Assembly: GCA_963762425.1 (NCBI GenBank)
Contig: CAVXKY010000016.1
Location: 1 to 61,414, forward strand
DNA length: 61,414 nucleotides
Reading direction: 5' to 3'
Source: REEB95 sp963762425
Lineage (GTDB): Bacteria > Pseudomonadota > Alphaproteobacteria > ATCC43930 > CGMCC-115725
Both the position numbers and the translations under genes were made by a program. The first letter of the stretch is position 1, and every line of letters starts with the position of its first letter. Below are positions 46,808-59,467 of the stretch, piece after piece. The notes beneath the pieces were generated by a model. The model saw only the letters and a list, made by a program, of their open reading frames with translations. It searched no databases and was not told the origin of the DNA.

Positions 46808-47755
46808 TTACGGTATCGCGTGGTCGATGAGTTCCTGCGGCACGGCGTCACCCCATTGCGAGAGCAGCCCTTCCCCGGCCGAAACCTGGTTGGCGGGCGT
46901 ACGGGCATTGAGGACGTCGGTGTCGGTCCAGTGCTCGTGCACCCGGCCCCAGGGATCGTACCAATAATCGTAGATCTGGGAGCCGAGCACGTGGCGGCCG
47001 ACGCCCCAGACATGCTTGTACTTGCCCGCGGCCTTCAAATGTTCCTGGCCGAGCATCACGTCGTCGAAATCGCGCACCTCGAACGACAAATGGTTGAGGC
47101 CGTTCTTCGGTCCGGCGAGGCAGAAGAAAACATGGTGATCGACATAATCGTCGCCGCGGTCGAGCCGGTTGAACGAGCCGATGACGTTGCTCTTGTCGCC
47201 TTCATAAACGTCGTCCGAGACCAGGAAACCCAGCGTCTCGCGGTACCATTTGAGCGTGGATGATATGTCGGTCGACATCACCACGCCGTGGCCGGCGCGC
47301 TTCACCTGCGACGGGCCTTTCGGCACGCGGCACAATTCGCCGGCGCGGCGCTTCTTCTCCTCGCCCCAGTTCATGGCGGTCTTGCGCACCGGCAGCTTCG
47401 GAACGTTCTCGATGCCGTAGACGAGCTCGATCTGATAGCCCTGCGGATCGGTCAATCGCACGCGCTTGCCGCCGCCGGGTTCGTCGATATGTTCTATGCC
47501 CGAGGCGCCTTGCACCTTGGCGGCCTTTTTCAGATCGTCCTCGCTCGCCGCCAGATAGCCGAAGCCCAGGAATTTCGAGGGCCCGAGTTCGGTGACGTGG
47601 ATGTGGTGCACCGGATCGGTGCCGCGCATGAACAGCTTGTCCTTGGTGCGCGCGGCGCGGACCAAGCCGAAAGATGTGAGGAATTCCTCGGCCTGGTCGA
47701 GATCGGGCGAACGCAGCCGCCCCCACAGGAAATCAACCGCCTTGACGACCGGCAT
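46808..47755 (-). CDS. two-domain VOC protein, extradiol-dioxygenase-like
   Basis: A 315-residue protein with two vicinal-oxygen-chelate modules. The C-terminal module has the ligand pattern of type I extradiol dioxygenases: His in RAGHGVVMSTD, His in LNHLSFEVRD and Glu in GRVHEHWTD. The N-terminal module (SPDLDQAEEFLTSFGLV, HHIHVTELG) is the non-catalytic repeat. It likely opens a catechol-type ring or acts on a related substrate. Partner genes for aromatic degradation are not obvious apart from the cupin. Confidence 0.8.
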   Translation of the reverse strand: MPVVKAVDFLWGRLRSPDLDQAEEFLTSFGLVRAARTKDKLFMRGTDPVHHIHVTELGPSKFLGFGYLAASEDDLKKAAKVQGASGIEHIDEPGGGKRVRLTDPQGYQIELVYGIENVPKLPVRKTAMNWGEEKKRRAGELCRVPKGPSQVKRAGHGVVMSTDISSTLKWYRETLGFLVSDDVYEGDKSNVIGSFNRLDRGDDYVDHHVFFCLAGPKNGLNHLSFEVRDFDDVMLGQEHLKAAGKYKHVWGVGRHVLGSQIYDYWYDPWGRVHEHWTDTDVLNARTPANQVSAGEGLLSQWGDAVPQELIDHAIP

Positions 47756-47792
47756 GACGCATCCCCCGCCGTTTTCGCGATTTTAGCGGCAA

Positions 47793-49565
47793 TCAGCCGC
47801 GCGCCGCCAGCGTCGCGAACGCGTCGCCTTCGGCCTTGCGCCGCTCGATATGGTGGCGGTGCCACAGCGCGTAGAACAGCAGCGTCCAGCAGGCGAAGCC
47901 GGCGCGTTTGCGCTCCGCTTCGAGGAACAGATTTTCCACCGCGCCGGGCACGCAGATCTCGCCGATGCCCGGCTGCGCCGCCACCAGCTTTCCCAACTCC
48001 GCGCCGCGGCGCGCGATCCATTCGGCGGCCGGCACGGTGAAGCCGCGCTTCTTCGCCATCGGCTGGGCTTGGGGCACGTTCTGCTCGACCCAGCGGCGCA
48101 ACAGCCACTTGCCCAGCCTCTTCCTCACCTTCATCTCGTCGGGCAGGCGGAATACGGCCTGCGCCACCACCGGATCGAGGAAGGGCGTGCGGCCCTCGAC
48201 GCCATGCGCCATCAGGCAGCGGTCGAGCTTGGTCAACAGATCGTTGGGCAGCCAGTCGGCGCAATCGGTCGCCTGCGCCACCTGGAGCCGCGAACGACCC
48301 GGCAGGCTGGCATTGAGCTCGGATGCCTCGATGCCGTCGCGCCAATCGGCGAGATCGCGGCGCAGGATGCCGAGCTTGTCGAGATTGCCCCTACCCCGCA
48401 AAAGCTTGCCGCCGCGCCACCACGGCCGCATCAGCGAGCGGTAGCGGCCATAGCCGGCCATCAGTTCGTCGCCGCCTTCGCCGCTGAGAATGACCTTGAG
48501 CCCCGCCGCCCGCGCGCTCGCCGCCAGCTTGTAGGTCGGCAGCACCGCGTAATCCGCCGCCGGATCGTCCATGACGCGGGCGATTTCGGGCAGCAGCCGC
48601 CAGAAATCCTCTTCGTGGAATTCGATCTCGACATGCTCGGCGCCGAGCGCGTGCGCCACCTTGCGCGCGGCCGCCCGTTCGTCGGCCGGCTCGGTGTTCG
48701 GGAATCCCACGGTGAAGGCCTTGACCGGGCGGTCGTTGAGCCGCGCCATCATCGCCAGCACGGCCGAGGAATCGATGCCGCCCGAGAGGAACATGCCGTA
48801 AGGCACGTCGGCGCGCTGATGCACGTTGACGCTGTCGGCGAAGGCGCGATCGAAGGATGCCAGCGCTTGCGCCTCGTTTTCGGGCGGCTTGGCCCCGGGC
48901 GCGGGCAAGGCCTCGATCCGCCGGCGTTCGATGATGCGGCCCTTGGTCACCACCACGGTTTCGCCCGGCAGGACGCGATGGATGCCCTGGAACACGGTTT
49001 CGCGGCCGGTGGTGAACTGCAATTGCAGCAGCTCGTTGCGCGCGGCGATGTTGAGCGCCGGCTTCACCAGGCCGCCGCGGATGAGCGCCTGGGGCTCGGA
49101 GGCAAACGCCAGGCCTTGCGGCGTCTCGACATAATAAAGCGGTTTGATGCCGAAGGGATCGCGGGCCAGCACCAGCCGCCCGGCGCCGGGATCGTGCAAG
49201 GCGATGGCGTACATGCCGCGCAGATGACGGGGGAAGTCGAGCCCAAAGCGGCGATAGAGATGGAGCGGCAATTCGCAATCCGAGCCGGTGGCGAAGACCG
49301 CGGCGGGAAATTCCCGCTTGAGCTCGATGTAGTTGTAAATCTCGCCGTTCGCGACCAGCGCCGCGCCCCCCGGCTCGTAAAGCGGCTGGTCGCCGGTGGC
49401 GAGATCGATGATGGCGAGCCGCGTCTGCACCATGCCCACGTCGCCCGAGCGGTAATGGCCGTCGCCGTCGGGCCCGCGATGGCGCAACGCGCCTTCCATG
49501 GCGGAGAGCGCGGCCAAGGGCGGCGCCTCGCCGTTCACCGTCATCATGCCGGCGACGCCGCACAT
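47793..49565 (-). CDS. asnB: glutamine-hydrolysing asparagine synthase (AsnB family)
   Basis: 590 residues from ATG 49565, which places the nucleophilic Cys at position 2 (MCGVAGMM). N-terminal class II glutaminase: RHRGPDGDG, ANGEIYNYIEL, GSDCE. C-terminal synthetase with the ATP pyrophosphatase loop SGGIDSSAVLAM and GEGGDELMAGYGRY. In glycan clusters such AsnB-like proteins often amidate sugars rather than free aspartate; three glycosyltransferase genes directly upstream suggest this here. Start overlaps the preceding stop as TGATG. Confidence 0.88.
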   Translation of the reverse strand: MCGVAGMMTVNGEAPPLAALSAMEGALRHRGPDGDGHYRSGDVGMVQTRLAIIDLATGDQPLYEPGGAALVANGEIYNYIELKREFPAAVFATGSDCELPLHLYRRFGLDFPRHLRGMYAIALHDPGAGRLVLARDPFGIKPLYYVETPQGLAFASEPQALIRGGLVKPALNIAARNELLQLQFTTGRETVFQGIHRVLPGETVVVTKGRIIERRRIEALPAPGAKPPENEAQALASFDRAFADSVNVHQRADVPYGMFLSGGIDSSAVLAMMARLNDRPVKAFTVGFPNTEPADERAAARKVAHALGAEHVEIEFHEEDFWRLLPEIARVMDDPAADYAVLPTYKLAASARAAGLKVILSGEGGDELMAGYGRYRSLMRPWWRGGKLLRGRGNLDKLGILRRDLADWRDGIEASELNASLPGRSRLQVAQATDCADWLPNDLLTKLDRCLMAHGVEGRTPFLDPVVAQAVFRLPDEMKVRKRLGKWLLRRWVEQNVPQAQPMAKKRGFTVPAAEWIARRGAELGKLVAAQPGIGEICVPGAVENLFLEAERKRAGFACWTLLFYALWHRHHIERRKAEGDAFATLAARG

Positions 49566-50590
49566 CAGCGCGCGGCCCGGTCGAAGAAATCGCGATAGGC
49601 CGCGACCACGGAGGATTCGCTGAACGCGGCCTGATAGCGCGCGAAGCCCGAAGCCGCCAGGCGCGCGCGTTGGGCCTGGTTTGCGGCCAGATCGGTCATG
49701 GCGCGAGCCAACCCATCGGCATCGTTGATGGGCACCAGCAATCCGTTCTCGCCGTTCTCGATCAATTCCTTCGGGCCGGCGCTGTCGGTCGCGATCACCG
49801 GCTTGCCCGCCGCCCAGGCTTCGATGATGGTGTTGCCCAGAGGCTCGATGCGCGACGGCACCGCCAGCATGTCGCACGCCGCCAGCAGACCGGGCACGTC
49901 CTCGCGCCAGCCGAGGAAGCGCACGCGATCCAAAATCTTAAGCGCCCCCGCCTTTTTTTGGAGCGCTTCGCGCTGGGGCCCCTCGCCCGCGAGCCAAAGA
50001 TAAAGGCGCGGCGCGCGCGCCAGCGCTTCCAGCAGAATATCGAAGCCCTTGCTGGGATGGAGCCGCCCCAGCGCCAGCACCAGCGGCGCATCCGCCGGGG
50101 TGTCGAGGCTCGCGCGCGAAACCGCCGTCCCGCGCGCGGAGGACGGGAAATTGGGCAGATAGTGGACGCGGTTTTCGGGCCAACCCTCGGCCACAAGATA
50201 AGCGGCGATGCCGCGCGTATTGGCGATGAGATGGTCGCAGCTTCGGTAATATTTCAAATCGTAATACCCTCCGAGACGCGCAACATGCACGAAATCGCCG
50301 CGCGGGCAAAGCGCGGTTGCCCGGTTCATCCAGGTCAGCACCACGCGCGGCCGGTATTCGGCGAGCGCGCGGCGAAAGCCCGGACGCGTCGTGAAATCGA
50401 ACCACCCGCCGAAGGGCAGCAGCAGCGGCGCGATTCCGGCGCGGCGCAACGCCGCCTCGCGCTCCGGCGCCGGGCGCATGACGACGCGTTGCTCCTGCCC
50501 GGAATTTTGCAGCGCCACCGCGAGCCGCGTGAAGAACGCCTCGGCGCCGCCGAAGCGCGCCCCCGCCATCGCCTGGAGCAGCCGGGTCAT
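49565..50590 (-). CDS. GT4 family glycosyltransferase
   Basis: 341 residues from ATG 50590 (MTRLLQAMAGARFGGAEAFF). Typical GT-B fold with LVLALGRLHPSKGFDILLEAL, LAGEGPQREAL, the E-x7-E region PSRIEPLGNTIIEAWAAGKPVI. Transfers a sugar from a nucleotide donor, probably to a lipid-linked oligosaccharide or LPS core. Coupled to both neighbours by overlapping start/stop codons (ATGA and TGATG). Confidence 0.88.
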   Translation of the reverse strand: MTRLLQAMAGARFGGAEAFFTRLAVALQNSGQEQRVVMRPAPEREAALRRAGIAPLLLPFGGWFDFTTRPGFRRALAEYRPRVVLTWMNRATALCPRGDFVHVARLGGYYDLKYYRSCDHLIANTRGIAAYLVAEGWPENRVHYLPNFPSSARGTAVSRASLDTPADAPLVLALGRLHPSKGFDILLEALARAPRLYLWLAGEGPQREALQKKAGALKILDRVRFLGWREDVPGLLAACDMLAVPSRIEPLGNTIIEAWAAGKPVIATDSAGPKELIENGENGLLVPINDADGLARAMTDLAANQAQRARLAASGFARYQAAFSESSVVAAYRDFFDRAAR

Positions 50591-51621
50591 GGGATCAAAC
50601 CCTCGAAGCGTTGCGCCACCTCGTCCCAGGACCGGCCGCGCTGACGTTCCAGCGCCGCCAGATGCATCCGCCGCCAGCGCGCGTCGTCGTGCAGCAAGGC
50701 GACCGACGAGGCGGCGAAGCTCTCGGCGTCGACGGCAAGATCGCCGGTGACGCCGTCGACGATGCGCTCGGGCAGCGAGCCCACCGGCTGCGCCACCGCC
50801 GGCACGCCCAGCGCCTGGGCTTCGGCCACGGCGGCGCAGAAGGTTTCGTTCTCGTCGCCGCGGTAGAGCATCGCGCGGGATTCTCTCAACGCCTTTATCA
50901 GCTCCGCGCGCGGCAAGGGCGGGGCGCAGCGCACGCCGATCGAATCGAGGCTCTTGGCGCGGGCGAGCACCGCCGCCATGGCTTCCGCCTGCTTGCCGCC
51001 GGCTTCGCCATAGACCGCCGGCCCGGCATGGATCCGCAGCTCGGCCAAGGGCAGCACCGGATGAATGCGGCGCGTCCATATGTCCAAAAGCCAATCGAGG
51101 CCGCGTAACGGGTTGGAGGTGAAGATCGCGCGCGGCGGCGGCGGCGATGAAAGCGGCGCGGCGTGGCGGAATTCCTCGGCCAGGCCGTAGGGAATGATTT
51201 CGAGACCGCCGCGCGGCATCCAGCCCGGCACCGTCGTTGCGTGATAATCGCCGATGCAGACGATCACCGGGCGGCGGCGGAACAACGCCCAGACATAGCG
51301 CGGCTTTTTCAGATACCAGCCGGGATTGTGAATCCAGAACAGGGCCTTGCGCGCGCGCGGCACCAAGCCGATCAGGCGATGGCCGCGATTGGCGATGTAG
51401 AGATCGGCGCTTTCGGGCGTGCCTTCGGTGATGGGAATCCAGACCACGCCCTTATATGCGAGCCGGGCGGTGCAGCGATTATAGACCTCGACCCGGTGGC
51501 GGCGCGCGGCCAAGGCATTGGCGAGCGCCACCACCGCCGCCTCGGCGCCGCCCAGCGGTCCCGCCTCGGGCGAACGCCCGTCGAAGACGATGCCGTCATC
51601 GGCGATGACGATCCGCGCCAT
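50587..51621 (-). CDS. glycosyltransferase, GT4-like
   Basis: 344 residues from ATG 51621 (MARIVIADDGIVFDG). It has GPLGGAEAAVVALANAL at the N-terminus, IPYGLAEEF, and a C-terminal donor-binding region CAAVAEAQALGVPAVAQPVGSLPE followed by VDGVTGDL. The usual Lys/Arg of the donor site is less clear (SNPLRGLDWLL). Function as above; it overlaps the next gene by four bases. Confidence 0.82.
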   Translation of the reverse strand: MARIVIADDGIVFDGRSPEAGPLGGAEAAVVALANALAARRHRVEVYNRCTARLAYKGVVWIPITEGTPESADLYIANRGHRLIGLVPRARKALFWIHNPGWYLKKPRYVWALFRRRPVIVCIGDYHATTVPGWMPRGGLEIIPYGLAEEFRHAAPLSSPPPPRAIFTSNPLRGLDWLLDIWTRRIHPVLPLAELRIHAGPAVYGEAGGKQAEAMAAVLARAKSLDSIGVRCAPPLPRAELIKALRESRAMLYRGDENETFCAAVAEAQALGVPAVAQPVGSLPERIVDGVTGDLAVDAESFAASSVALLHDDARWRRMHLAALERQRGRSWDEVAQRFEGLIP

Positions 51622-51622
51622 T

Positions 51623-52579
51623 TCAAGCCTTCTCCGCCTTGACGCGCGCCAACAGCCGGCGCGCGCCTTGCTCCGCCGCCTCAACCGACAGTGAATCCAT
51701 CATGCTGTCGGTGGTGAGGCGGTCCCAGCCGGGACGGAACAATTCCAGATAAGGCGTCGCCGTGGCGACCACTTCGGCGCGCGCGCCCCAGGGCGCGTAT
51801 TCCGAAACCCGGCTCGGCCCGAACAAGCCCAAGGTCGGCGCGCCGGCAGCCGCGGCGATATGCATCAAGCCGGTGTCGTTGCCGGCGAACAGCGCCGCGC
51901 GCTTCAGCACCGCCCCGGCGGTGAGGAGATCGACCTTTCCGACCAGATCGATCGCCTGGCCCGGAAGCGCGTCGATCACCGGCTGGGCCTGCTTGCGTTC
52001 ATGCGCCGCCGCCAGCACCGCGACGCGCGCCCCCGGCAGCGGGCCCGGCGCGGAGGTGAGGCGCTTGGCCAGTTCGGCGAAGCGCTCGGCGCGCCATTCC
52101 TTGCCGCGCCAATTGGCGGCGGGGCCGATGGCGAGAAAGCGCTCGCCCGGCGGCACCAGCCTGGAAGCATCGTCGATATGTTTGGGAGCGAACCAGAGAA
52201 GGGGCGCGGGCGGCGGATCGAGATCGAACAGCCGGGCTAATTGCTTCACGCGATGATCGCCCGGATTTCCCTTGGCGATGACGCGGCGCTCGCCCGCCCA
52301 CAGGAAAAACGACAGCGCCGAGCCGCGCAGATCGACCGCCAGATCCCAGCGCGAAGCCGCGACCGCGAGATAAAGCTTCGCCCAATGCAGCGCGAATTTC
52401 TTCTTGTCGACCACGATGAGGCGCTGGAGGCCGGGCACCGCCTCGAACAGCGGCGCCGCCAGCGGCCCCGCCGCGACGGTGAATGATGCGCCGGGATAAC
52501 GCCCGATCAGATAGGACAGAAGCCCGGTCGAGAGGACGGCATCACCGATCCGCGTCGCCGTGACAAAGAGGATTTTCAT
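51623..52579 (-). CDS. GT9 family heptosyltransferase-like glycosyltransferase
   Basis: 318 residues from ATG 52579 (MKILFVTATRIGDAVLSTGLL, the GT9 opening with GD). Central ADP-heptose-type features: FLAIGPAANWRGKEW, and the C-terminal FAGNDTGLMHIAAAAGAPTLGLFGPS. These enzymes add heptose to the LPS inner core, or related sugars. First gene of the four-gene run ending in asnB, which I read as an LPS-core or capsule operon. Confidence 0.88.
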   Translation of the reverse strand: MKILFVTATRIGDAVLSTGLLSYLIGRYPGASFTVAAGPLAAPLFEAVPGLQRLIVVDKKKFALHWAKLYLAVAASRWDLAVDLRGSALSFFLWAGERRVIAKGNPGDHRVKQLARLFDLDPPPAPLLWFAPKHIDDASRLVPPGERFLAIGPAANWRGKEWRAERFAELAKRLTSAPGPLPGARVAVLAAAHERKQAQPVIDALPGQAIDLVGKVDLLTAGAVLKRAALFAGNDTGLMHIAAAAGAPTLGLFGPSRVSEYAPWGARAEVVATATPYLELFRPGWDRLTTDSMMDSLSVEAAEQGARRLLARVKAEKA

Positions 52580-52677
52580 GCCGCGAATTGCGCCAGGGCC
52601 AAGCCGATGGATCGGGCGGGTTATAGGCCGGGTGCAGCATCTTGCCAAGCCTCGCCGCCGGGCTTACCTGTTAGCAC

Positions 52678-53559
52678 ATGCCCCCAACCGGCTCCTATGC
52701 CTTGCTCGACGGACGCGGCGTGCTGGAAGTCGCGGGCGCGGACCGCGCGGCGTTTCTCCAGGGCCTGGTCTCGAACGACGTGACCAAGGCGGGGCCGTCG
52801 CGCGCGGTGTTCGCGGCGCTGCTGACGGCGCAAGGCAAATACCTGCACGACTTCTTCATCGTGGCGCTGGGCGACGCGCTTTATCTCGATTGCGAAGCGG
52901 GGCGGCTGGAAGACCTGAAAAAGCGCCTGTCGCTTTACAAGCTGCGCTCCAAAATAACGCTCAACGATGCAAGCGCGCGTCTCATGGCGGCGGCGGCATG
53001 GGGCGGCGACGGCTTGAAGCGTCTGGGCTTGGCGTCGCCGGGCGCGGCCAAGGCGTTCGCCGGCGGCATCGCCTATGCCGATCCGCGCTTGACCGGTCTC
53101 GGCGCGCGTTTCCTGATTCCGCGCGGCAAGGAATCCGAGATCGCGGCGCTGGGCTTCGCGATATCCGACGCCGCGGCCTATGACCGGCACCGCCTCGCCC
53201 TCGGCGTGCCCGACGGCAGCCGCGACCTGGTGGTCGAGAAATCCATCCTGCTCGAAAGCGGCTTCGAGGAATTGAACGGGGTCGATTTCCAGAAGGGCTG
53301 CTACATGGGCCAGGAGCTGACCGCGCGCACCAAATACCGCGCGCTCATCAGGAAGCGGCTTTTGCCGGTGAAGGTCGAAGGCTCCTTGCCCGCGCCCGGC
53401 ACGCCCATCATGGCGGGCGGCGAGGATGTCGGCGAGTTGCGTTCGGGCGCGGACGGTTTGGCGCTGGCGATGCTGCAACTCGACGCGCTCGACGCGCCGC
53501 TTTCCGCCGGCGGCGCCAAGCTCACGCCGCAAAAGCCGGAGTGGGTGAAACTCGATTAG
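52678..53559 (+). CDS. ygfZ: folate-binding YgfZ/GcvT-like protein
   Basis: 293 residues; helps maturation and repair of certain [4Fe-4S] enzymes with folate as cofactor. The diagnostic motif K-G-C-Y-x-G-Q-E is present as FQKGCYMGQELTAR. N-terminal GcvT-like strands include FLQGLVSNDV and LLTAQGKYLHDFF. Start ATG 52678 is divergent from the GT9 gene with a 98-bp gap. Confidence 0.9.
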   Translation: MPPTGSYALLDGRGVLEVAGADRAAFLQGLVSNDVTKAGPSRAVFAALLTAQGKYLHDFFIVALGDALYLDCEAGRLEDLKKRLSLYKLRSKITLNDASARLMAAAAWGGDGLKRLGLASPGAAKAFAGGIAYADPRLTGLGARFLIPRGKESEIAALGFAISDAAAYDRHRLALGVPDGSRDLVVEKSILLESGFEELNGVDFQKGCYMGQELTARTKYRALIRKRLLPVKVEGSLPAPGTPIMAGGEDVGELRSGADGLALAMLQLDALDAPLSAGGAKLTPQKPEWVKLD

Positions 53560-53593
53560 GTCTGGTCTTTAGGCGAGGTTGAATGCGGGGGCG

Positions 53594-53746
53594 ATGAACG
53601 GAATAAAGCCAATGTCGCGCAACACGGCGGTGATCGTCGGGCTGATCGGCGTCGCCTGGGTGATCGTGATAGCGCTGCTTTTGCGTTTCTACTTCGAATG
53701 GGAAATGTTGAAAACCTTTGGACGATTTCTGCTGTCATGGCTTTAG
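53594..53746 (+). CDS. 50-residue single-span membrane protein
   Basis: ATG 53594 to TAG 53746 encodes a peptide with one clear membrane helix (NTAVIVGLIGVAWVIVIALL) and a short cytoplasmic start, ending FGRFLLSWL. A GGGGGCG purine run precedes the start. It lies 34 bp after ygfZ and converges on ppdK. No family recognised; size and shape fit small envelope proteins. Confidence 0.5.
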   Translation: MNGIKPMSRNTAVIVGLIGVAWVIVIALLLRFYFEWEMLKTFGRFLLSWL

Positions 53747-53783
53747 CCGGCGGCCGGTCAATTCAAACCGGGGCACTACCTAC

Positions 53784-56471
<2,688 letters not shown>

Positions 56472-56481
56472 CGCGATAGAC

Positions 56482-58527
56482 CTATCCTTCCACGAGCGAG
56501 AAATCAGCCACCAGATTGAGCGTATCCCGGATCTGCGACAACAGCCGCAGGCGGTTCTCGCGCAATTCCTTGTCGCCGGTATTGACGGTGACTTTGTCGA
56601 AAAAACGGTCGACCGGGCCGCGCAGGCCCGCCAGTATCGTCATCACCAGGGAAAAGTCCTCTTCCTTGAGGGCATTGGCGCTCCGGATGGTGGCGATGTT
56701 GAGCGCCTTGTCGAGATCGCGCTCTTCCTGCGCTTGCAACAGATCGGGCCGCGGCAGGCCGGAATAGGTCTTGTTGTCCTTCTTCTCCTCAATCCTGAGG
56801 ATGTTGGCGGCGCGGCGATAAGCGACCAGCAGATTGGCGCCGTCCTCGCTCTTGAGTAAATCCTGCAGCGCCTCAGCGCGTTTCACCAGCCGCGCCAAAT
56901 CATCCTCGCCGAGCGCGAACACCGCGGCGATCAGATCGTGGCGCATGCCTGCCTCTTTCATGTGAACCTTGAGGCGGTCGGCGAAGAAGGCGAGCAGCGC
57001 GCGGCTCGGATCGGCGGTCGGCGGCCGCGCCGCCTGAAACAATTGGGTCAGCGGCAGGCGCAGCTTGTTTTCCAGAATGAGCCGGATGATTCCGAGCGCG
57101 GCGCGGCGGAGCGCGAAGGGATCCTTGGAGCCGGTCGGGGTTTCGTTGATGGCGAAGAACCCGACCAGCGTATCGATCTTGTCGGCCAGCGCCAGCGCCA
57201 CGCTGAGCGGCGCGGTCGGGCACGCGTCGTTCGGGCCCAATGGCGAATAATGCTCGGCGATCGCGTTCGCGACCTCGGGCGCCTCGCCGTCATGGAGCGC
57301 GTAGTAACGGCCCATCGCGCCTTGCAGCTCGGGAAATTCACCGACCATGCCGCTCGACAGATCGGCCTTGGCGAGCCAGACGGCCTTGCCCAATTTTTCC
57401 TTGTCGGCGCCGGGCACGTGCTCCGCCACAAATTCGGCCAGCTTGGCGACGCGCGCCACCTTGTCGTAGACGCTGCCGAGCTTGGCGTGGAAAACCCGGT
57501 TCTTGAGGCTCGGCACGCGCTCGGCGAGCTTGACCTTGCGGTCCTGGTCCCAGAAGAAGCGCGCATCGGCGAGCCGCGCCCGCAGCACGCGTTCGTTGCC
57601 GGCGACGATCATCTTGCCGCCGTCGCGCGCCGCCATGTTCGAGACGACGAGAAACCGGGGCGCGAGAGCTCCCTTGGCGTCGAGGCAGGCGAAATATTTC
57701 TGGTGCGTCCGCATCGCCGACGTCAGCACCTCGGGCGGCAAATCCATGAACGACGGGTCGATACGACCCGTCAAAACAACGGGCCATTCGACCAATCCCA
57801 CAACCTCGTCGAGCAGCAGCTCGTCGGGCCTGAGTTTGAGCTTGGCCGAGGCCGCCGCTTTGGCAAGCGATACTGCGATCAGCTTGCGGCGCTCGCCCGC
57901 GTCGAGCATCACCTTGGCCGCCTTCAATTTGGCGCGGTATTGCTTGAAGTCACGCGCCGTGATTTCACCGTTCGACATGAAACGGTGGCCCTGGGTGACG
58001 CTGCCGACCGGCACGTCGCCAAGATCGAGCTTCAGCACCTTGCCGTCGAACAGCGACAGCGCCGAGACCAGCGGCCGGACCCAACGGAATCGGGCCGCCG
58101 GAAAGCGCATCGATTTGGGCCAGGGCAGAGCGTCGATCACCTCGCGCAACAGCCCGGGCAGCACGTCCTTGGCCGGCCGGCCGGGGCGTTTGATCACCGC
58201 GAAATAGAATTCGCCCTTGTCGGTCGCGCGCTTCTCGCATTGCTCGACCGAAGTCAACCCGGCCGATTTGAGAAAACCCTCGATCGCTTGCGGCGGCGAT
58301 CCCACGCGCGGCCCGCGGCGTTCCTCGGCCGAACCGGGCTGCATGCGAGGCAAACCGGCGACGGCGAGGGTCAGGCGGCGCGGCGTGACGAAGGTTTCGA
58401 TCCGCGTCGCCGCAAGATTGAGTTCCTTGAGCTCGATCTCGATCAGGCGTTGCAGCTCGCGCGCCGCCAGGCCCTGCATGCGCGCCGGGATTTCCTCGGT
58501 CAGGAGTTCCAGCAGCAGATCGGGCAT
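56482..58527 (-). CDS. glyS: glycyl-tRNA synthetase beta subunit
   Basis: 681 residues from ATG 58527 (MPDLLLELLTEEIPARMQ), whose start overlaps the glyQ stop (TGATG). It carries the tRNA-binding and HD-like region of the bacterial alpha2beta2 enzyme: VVLTGRIDPSFMDLPPEVL, MRTHQKYFACLD, and the C-terminal anticodon-binding DALR domain (PVDRFFDKVTVN). Normal length. Confidence 0.96.
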   Translation of the reverse strand: MPDLLLELLTEEIPARMQGLAARELQRLIEIELKELNLAATRIETFVTPRRLTLAVAGLPRMQPGSAEERRGPRVGSPPQAIEGFLKSAGLTSVEQCEKRATDKGEFYFAVIKRPGRPAKDVLPGLLREVIDALPWPKSMRFPAARFRWVRPLVSALSLFDGKVLKLDLGDVPVGSVTQGHRFMSNGEITARDFKQYRAKLKAAKVMLDAGERRKLIAVSLAKAAASAKLKLRPDELLLDEVVGLVEWPVVLTGRIDPSFMDLPPEVLTSAMRTHQKYFACLDAKGALAPRFLVVSNMAARDGGKMIVAGNERVLRARLADARFFWDQDRKVKLAERVPSLKNRVFHAKLGSVYDKVARVAKLAEFVAEHVPGADKEKLGKAVWLAKADLSSGMVGEFPELQGAMGRYYALHDGEAPEVANAIAEHYSPLGPNDACPTAPLSVALALADKIDTLVGFFAINETPTGSKDPFALRRAALGIIRLILENKLRLPLTQLFQAARPPTADPSRALLAFFADRLKVHMKEAGMRHDLIAAVFALGEDDLARLVKRAEALQDLLKSEDGANLLVAYRRAANILRIEEKKDNKTYSGLPRPDLLQAQEERDLDKALNIATIRSANALKEEDFSLVMTILAGLRGPVDRFFDKVTVNTGDKELRENRLRLLSQIRDTLNLVADFSLVEG

Positions 58528-59399
58528 CAGCCGGCCTCGCTGGCGAGCCAGGTTTCGCAGCAGGCTTTCGCCAGCGCGCGCACCCGGCCGATATAAGAGG
58601 CGCGCTCGGTGACCGAGATCGCCCCGCGCGCGTCCAGCAGATTGAAGGCGTGGCTCGCCTTGATGCACTGGTCATAGGCCGGCAGGGTCAGGCGCCGGTC
58701 GAGCAGCGCCTTGCATTCCTTTTCCGCGTCGGCGAAGTGGCGGAACAGCAGCGGCACGTCGGCGAATTCGAAATTATAGGCGGAGAATTCGCGCTCGGCG
58801 CGCTTGAACACGTCGCCGTATTTCACGCCCCTTCCGTTATAGTCGAGGTCGTAGACGTTCTCGACGCCCTGCACATACATGGCGAGGCGCTCGAGGCCGT
58901 AGGTCAGCTCGGTCGAGACCGGATCGCATTCGATGCCGCCGACCTGCTGGAAATAGGTGAACTGCGTCACCTCCATGCCGTCGAGCCAGACTTCCCAGCC
59001 GAGGCCCCAGGCGCCCAGCGTCGGGCTTTCCCAATCGTCCTCGACGAAGCGGATGTCGTGCTTCTTCGCGTCGATGCCGAGCGCGGCGAGGCTGGCGAGA
59101 TATATCGCCTGGCTGTCCCGCGGCGCGGGCTTGAGGATCACCTGGAACTGATAGTAATGCTGCAAGCGGTTGGGGTTTTCGCCATAGCGCCCGTCCGAAG
59201 GCCGGCGCGAGGGCTGCACATAGGCGGCGCGCCAGGGCTTCCCGCCCAGCGCGCGCAAGCTGGTGGCGGGATGGAACGTGCCCGCCCCCATCTCGACGTC
59301 ATAGGGTTGCAGGATCACGCAGCCCTGCTCCGCCCAGAAATTCTGCAGTCTGAGGATGAGCGCCTGGAAGCTGTTGCCGTTGGCGGGGCGCGCAGCCAC
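58527..59399 (-). CDS. glyQ: glycyl-tRNA synthetase alpha subunit
   Basis: 290 residues from GTG 59399. The class II catalytic core is clear: LILRLQNFWAEQGCVILQPYD, GAGTFHPATSLRALG, VQPSRRPSDGRYGENPNRLQHYYQFQVI and EVTQFTYFQQVGG. Forms the alpha2beta2 synthetase with glyS. Together with ppdK the three genes look like one operon. Confidence 0.96.
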   Translation of the reverse strand: MAARPANGNSFQALILRLQNFWAEQGCVILQPYDVEMGAGTFHPATSLRALGGKPWRAAYVQPSRRPSDGRYGENPNRLQHYYQFQVILKPAPRDSQAIYLASLAALGIDAKKHDIRFVEDDWESPTLGAWGLGWEVWLDGMEVTQFTYFQQVGGIECDPVSTELTYGLERLAMYVQGVENVYDLDYNGRGVKYGDVFKRAEREFSAYNFEFADVPLLFRHFADAEKECKALLDRRLTLPAYDQCIKASHAFNLLDARGAISVTERASYIGRVRALAKACCETWLASEAG

Positions 59400-59467
59400 G
59401 TCAGAACCTCGCGGGGTTGATGGTGCGCCGCAAAATACCGGCGGCGGCGCGGAGGGTCAAGCCGCGC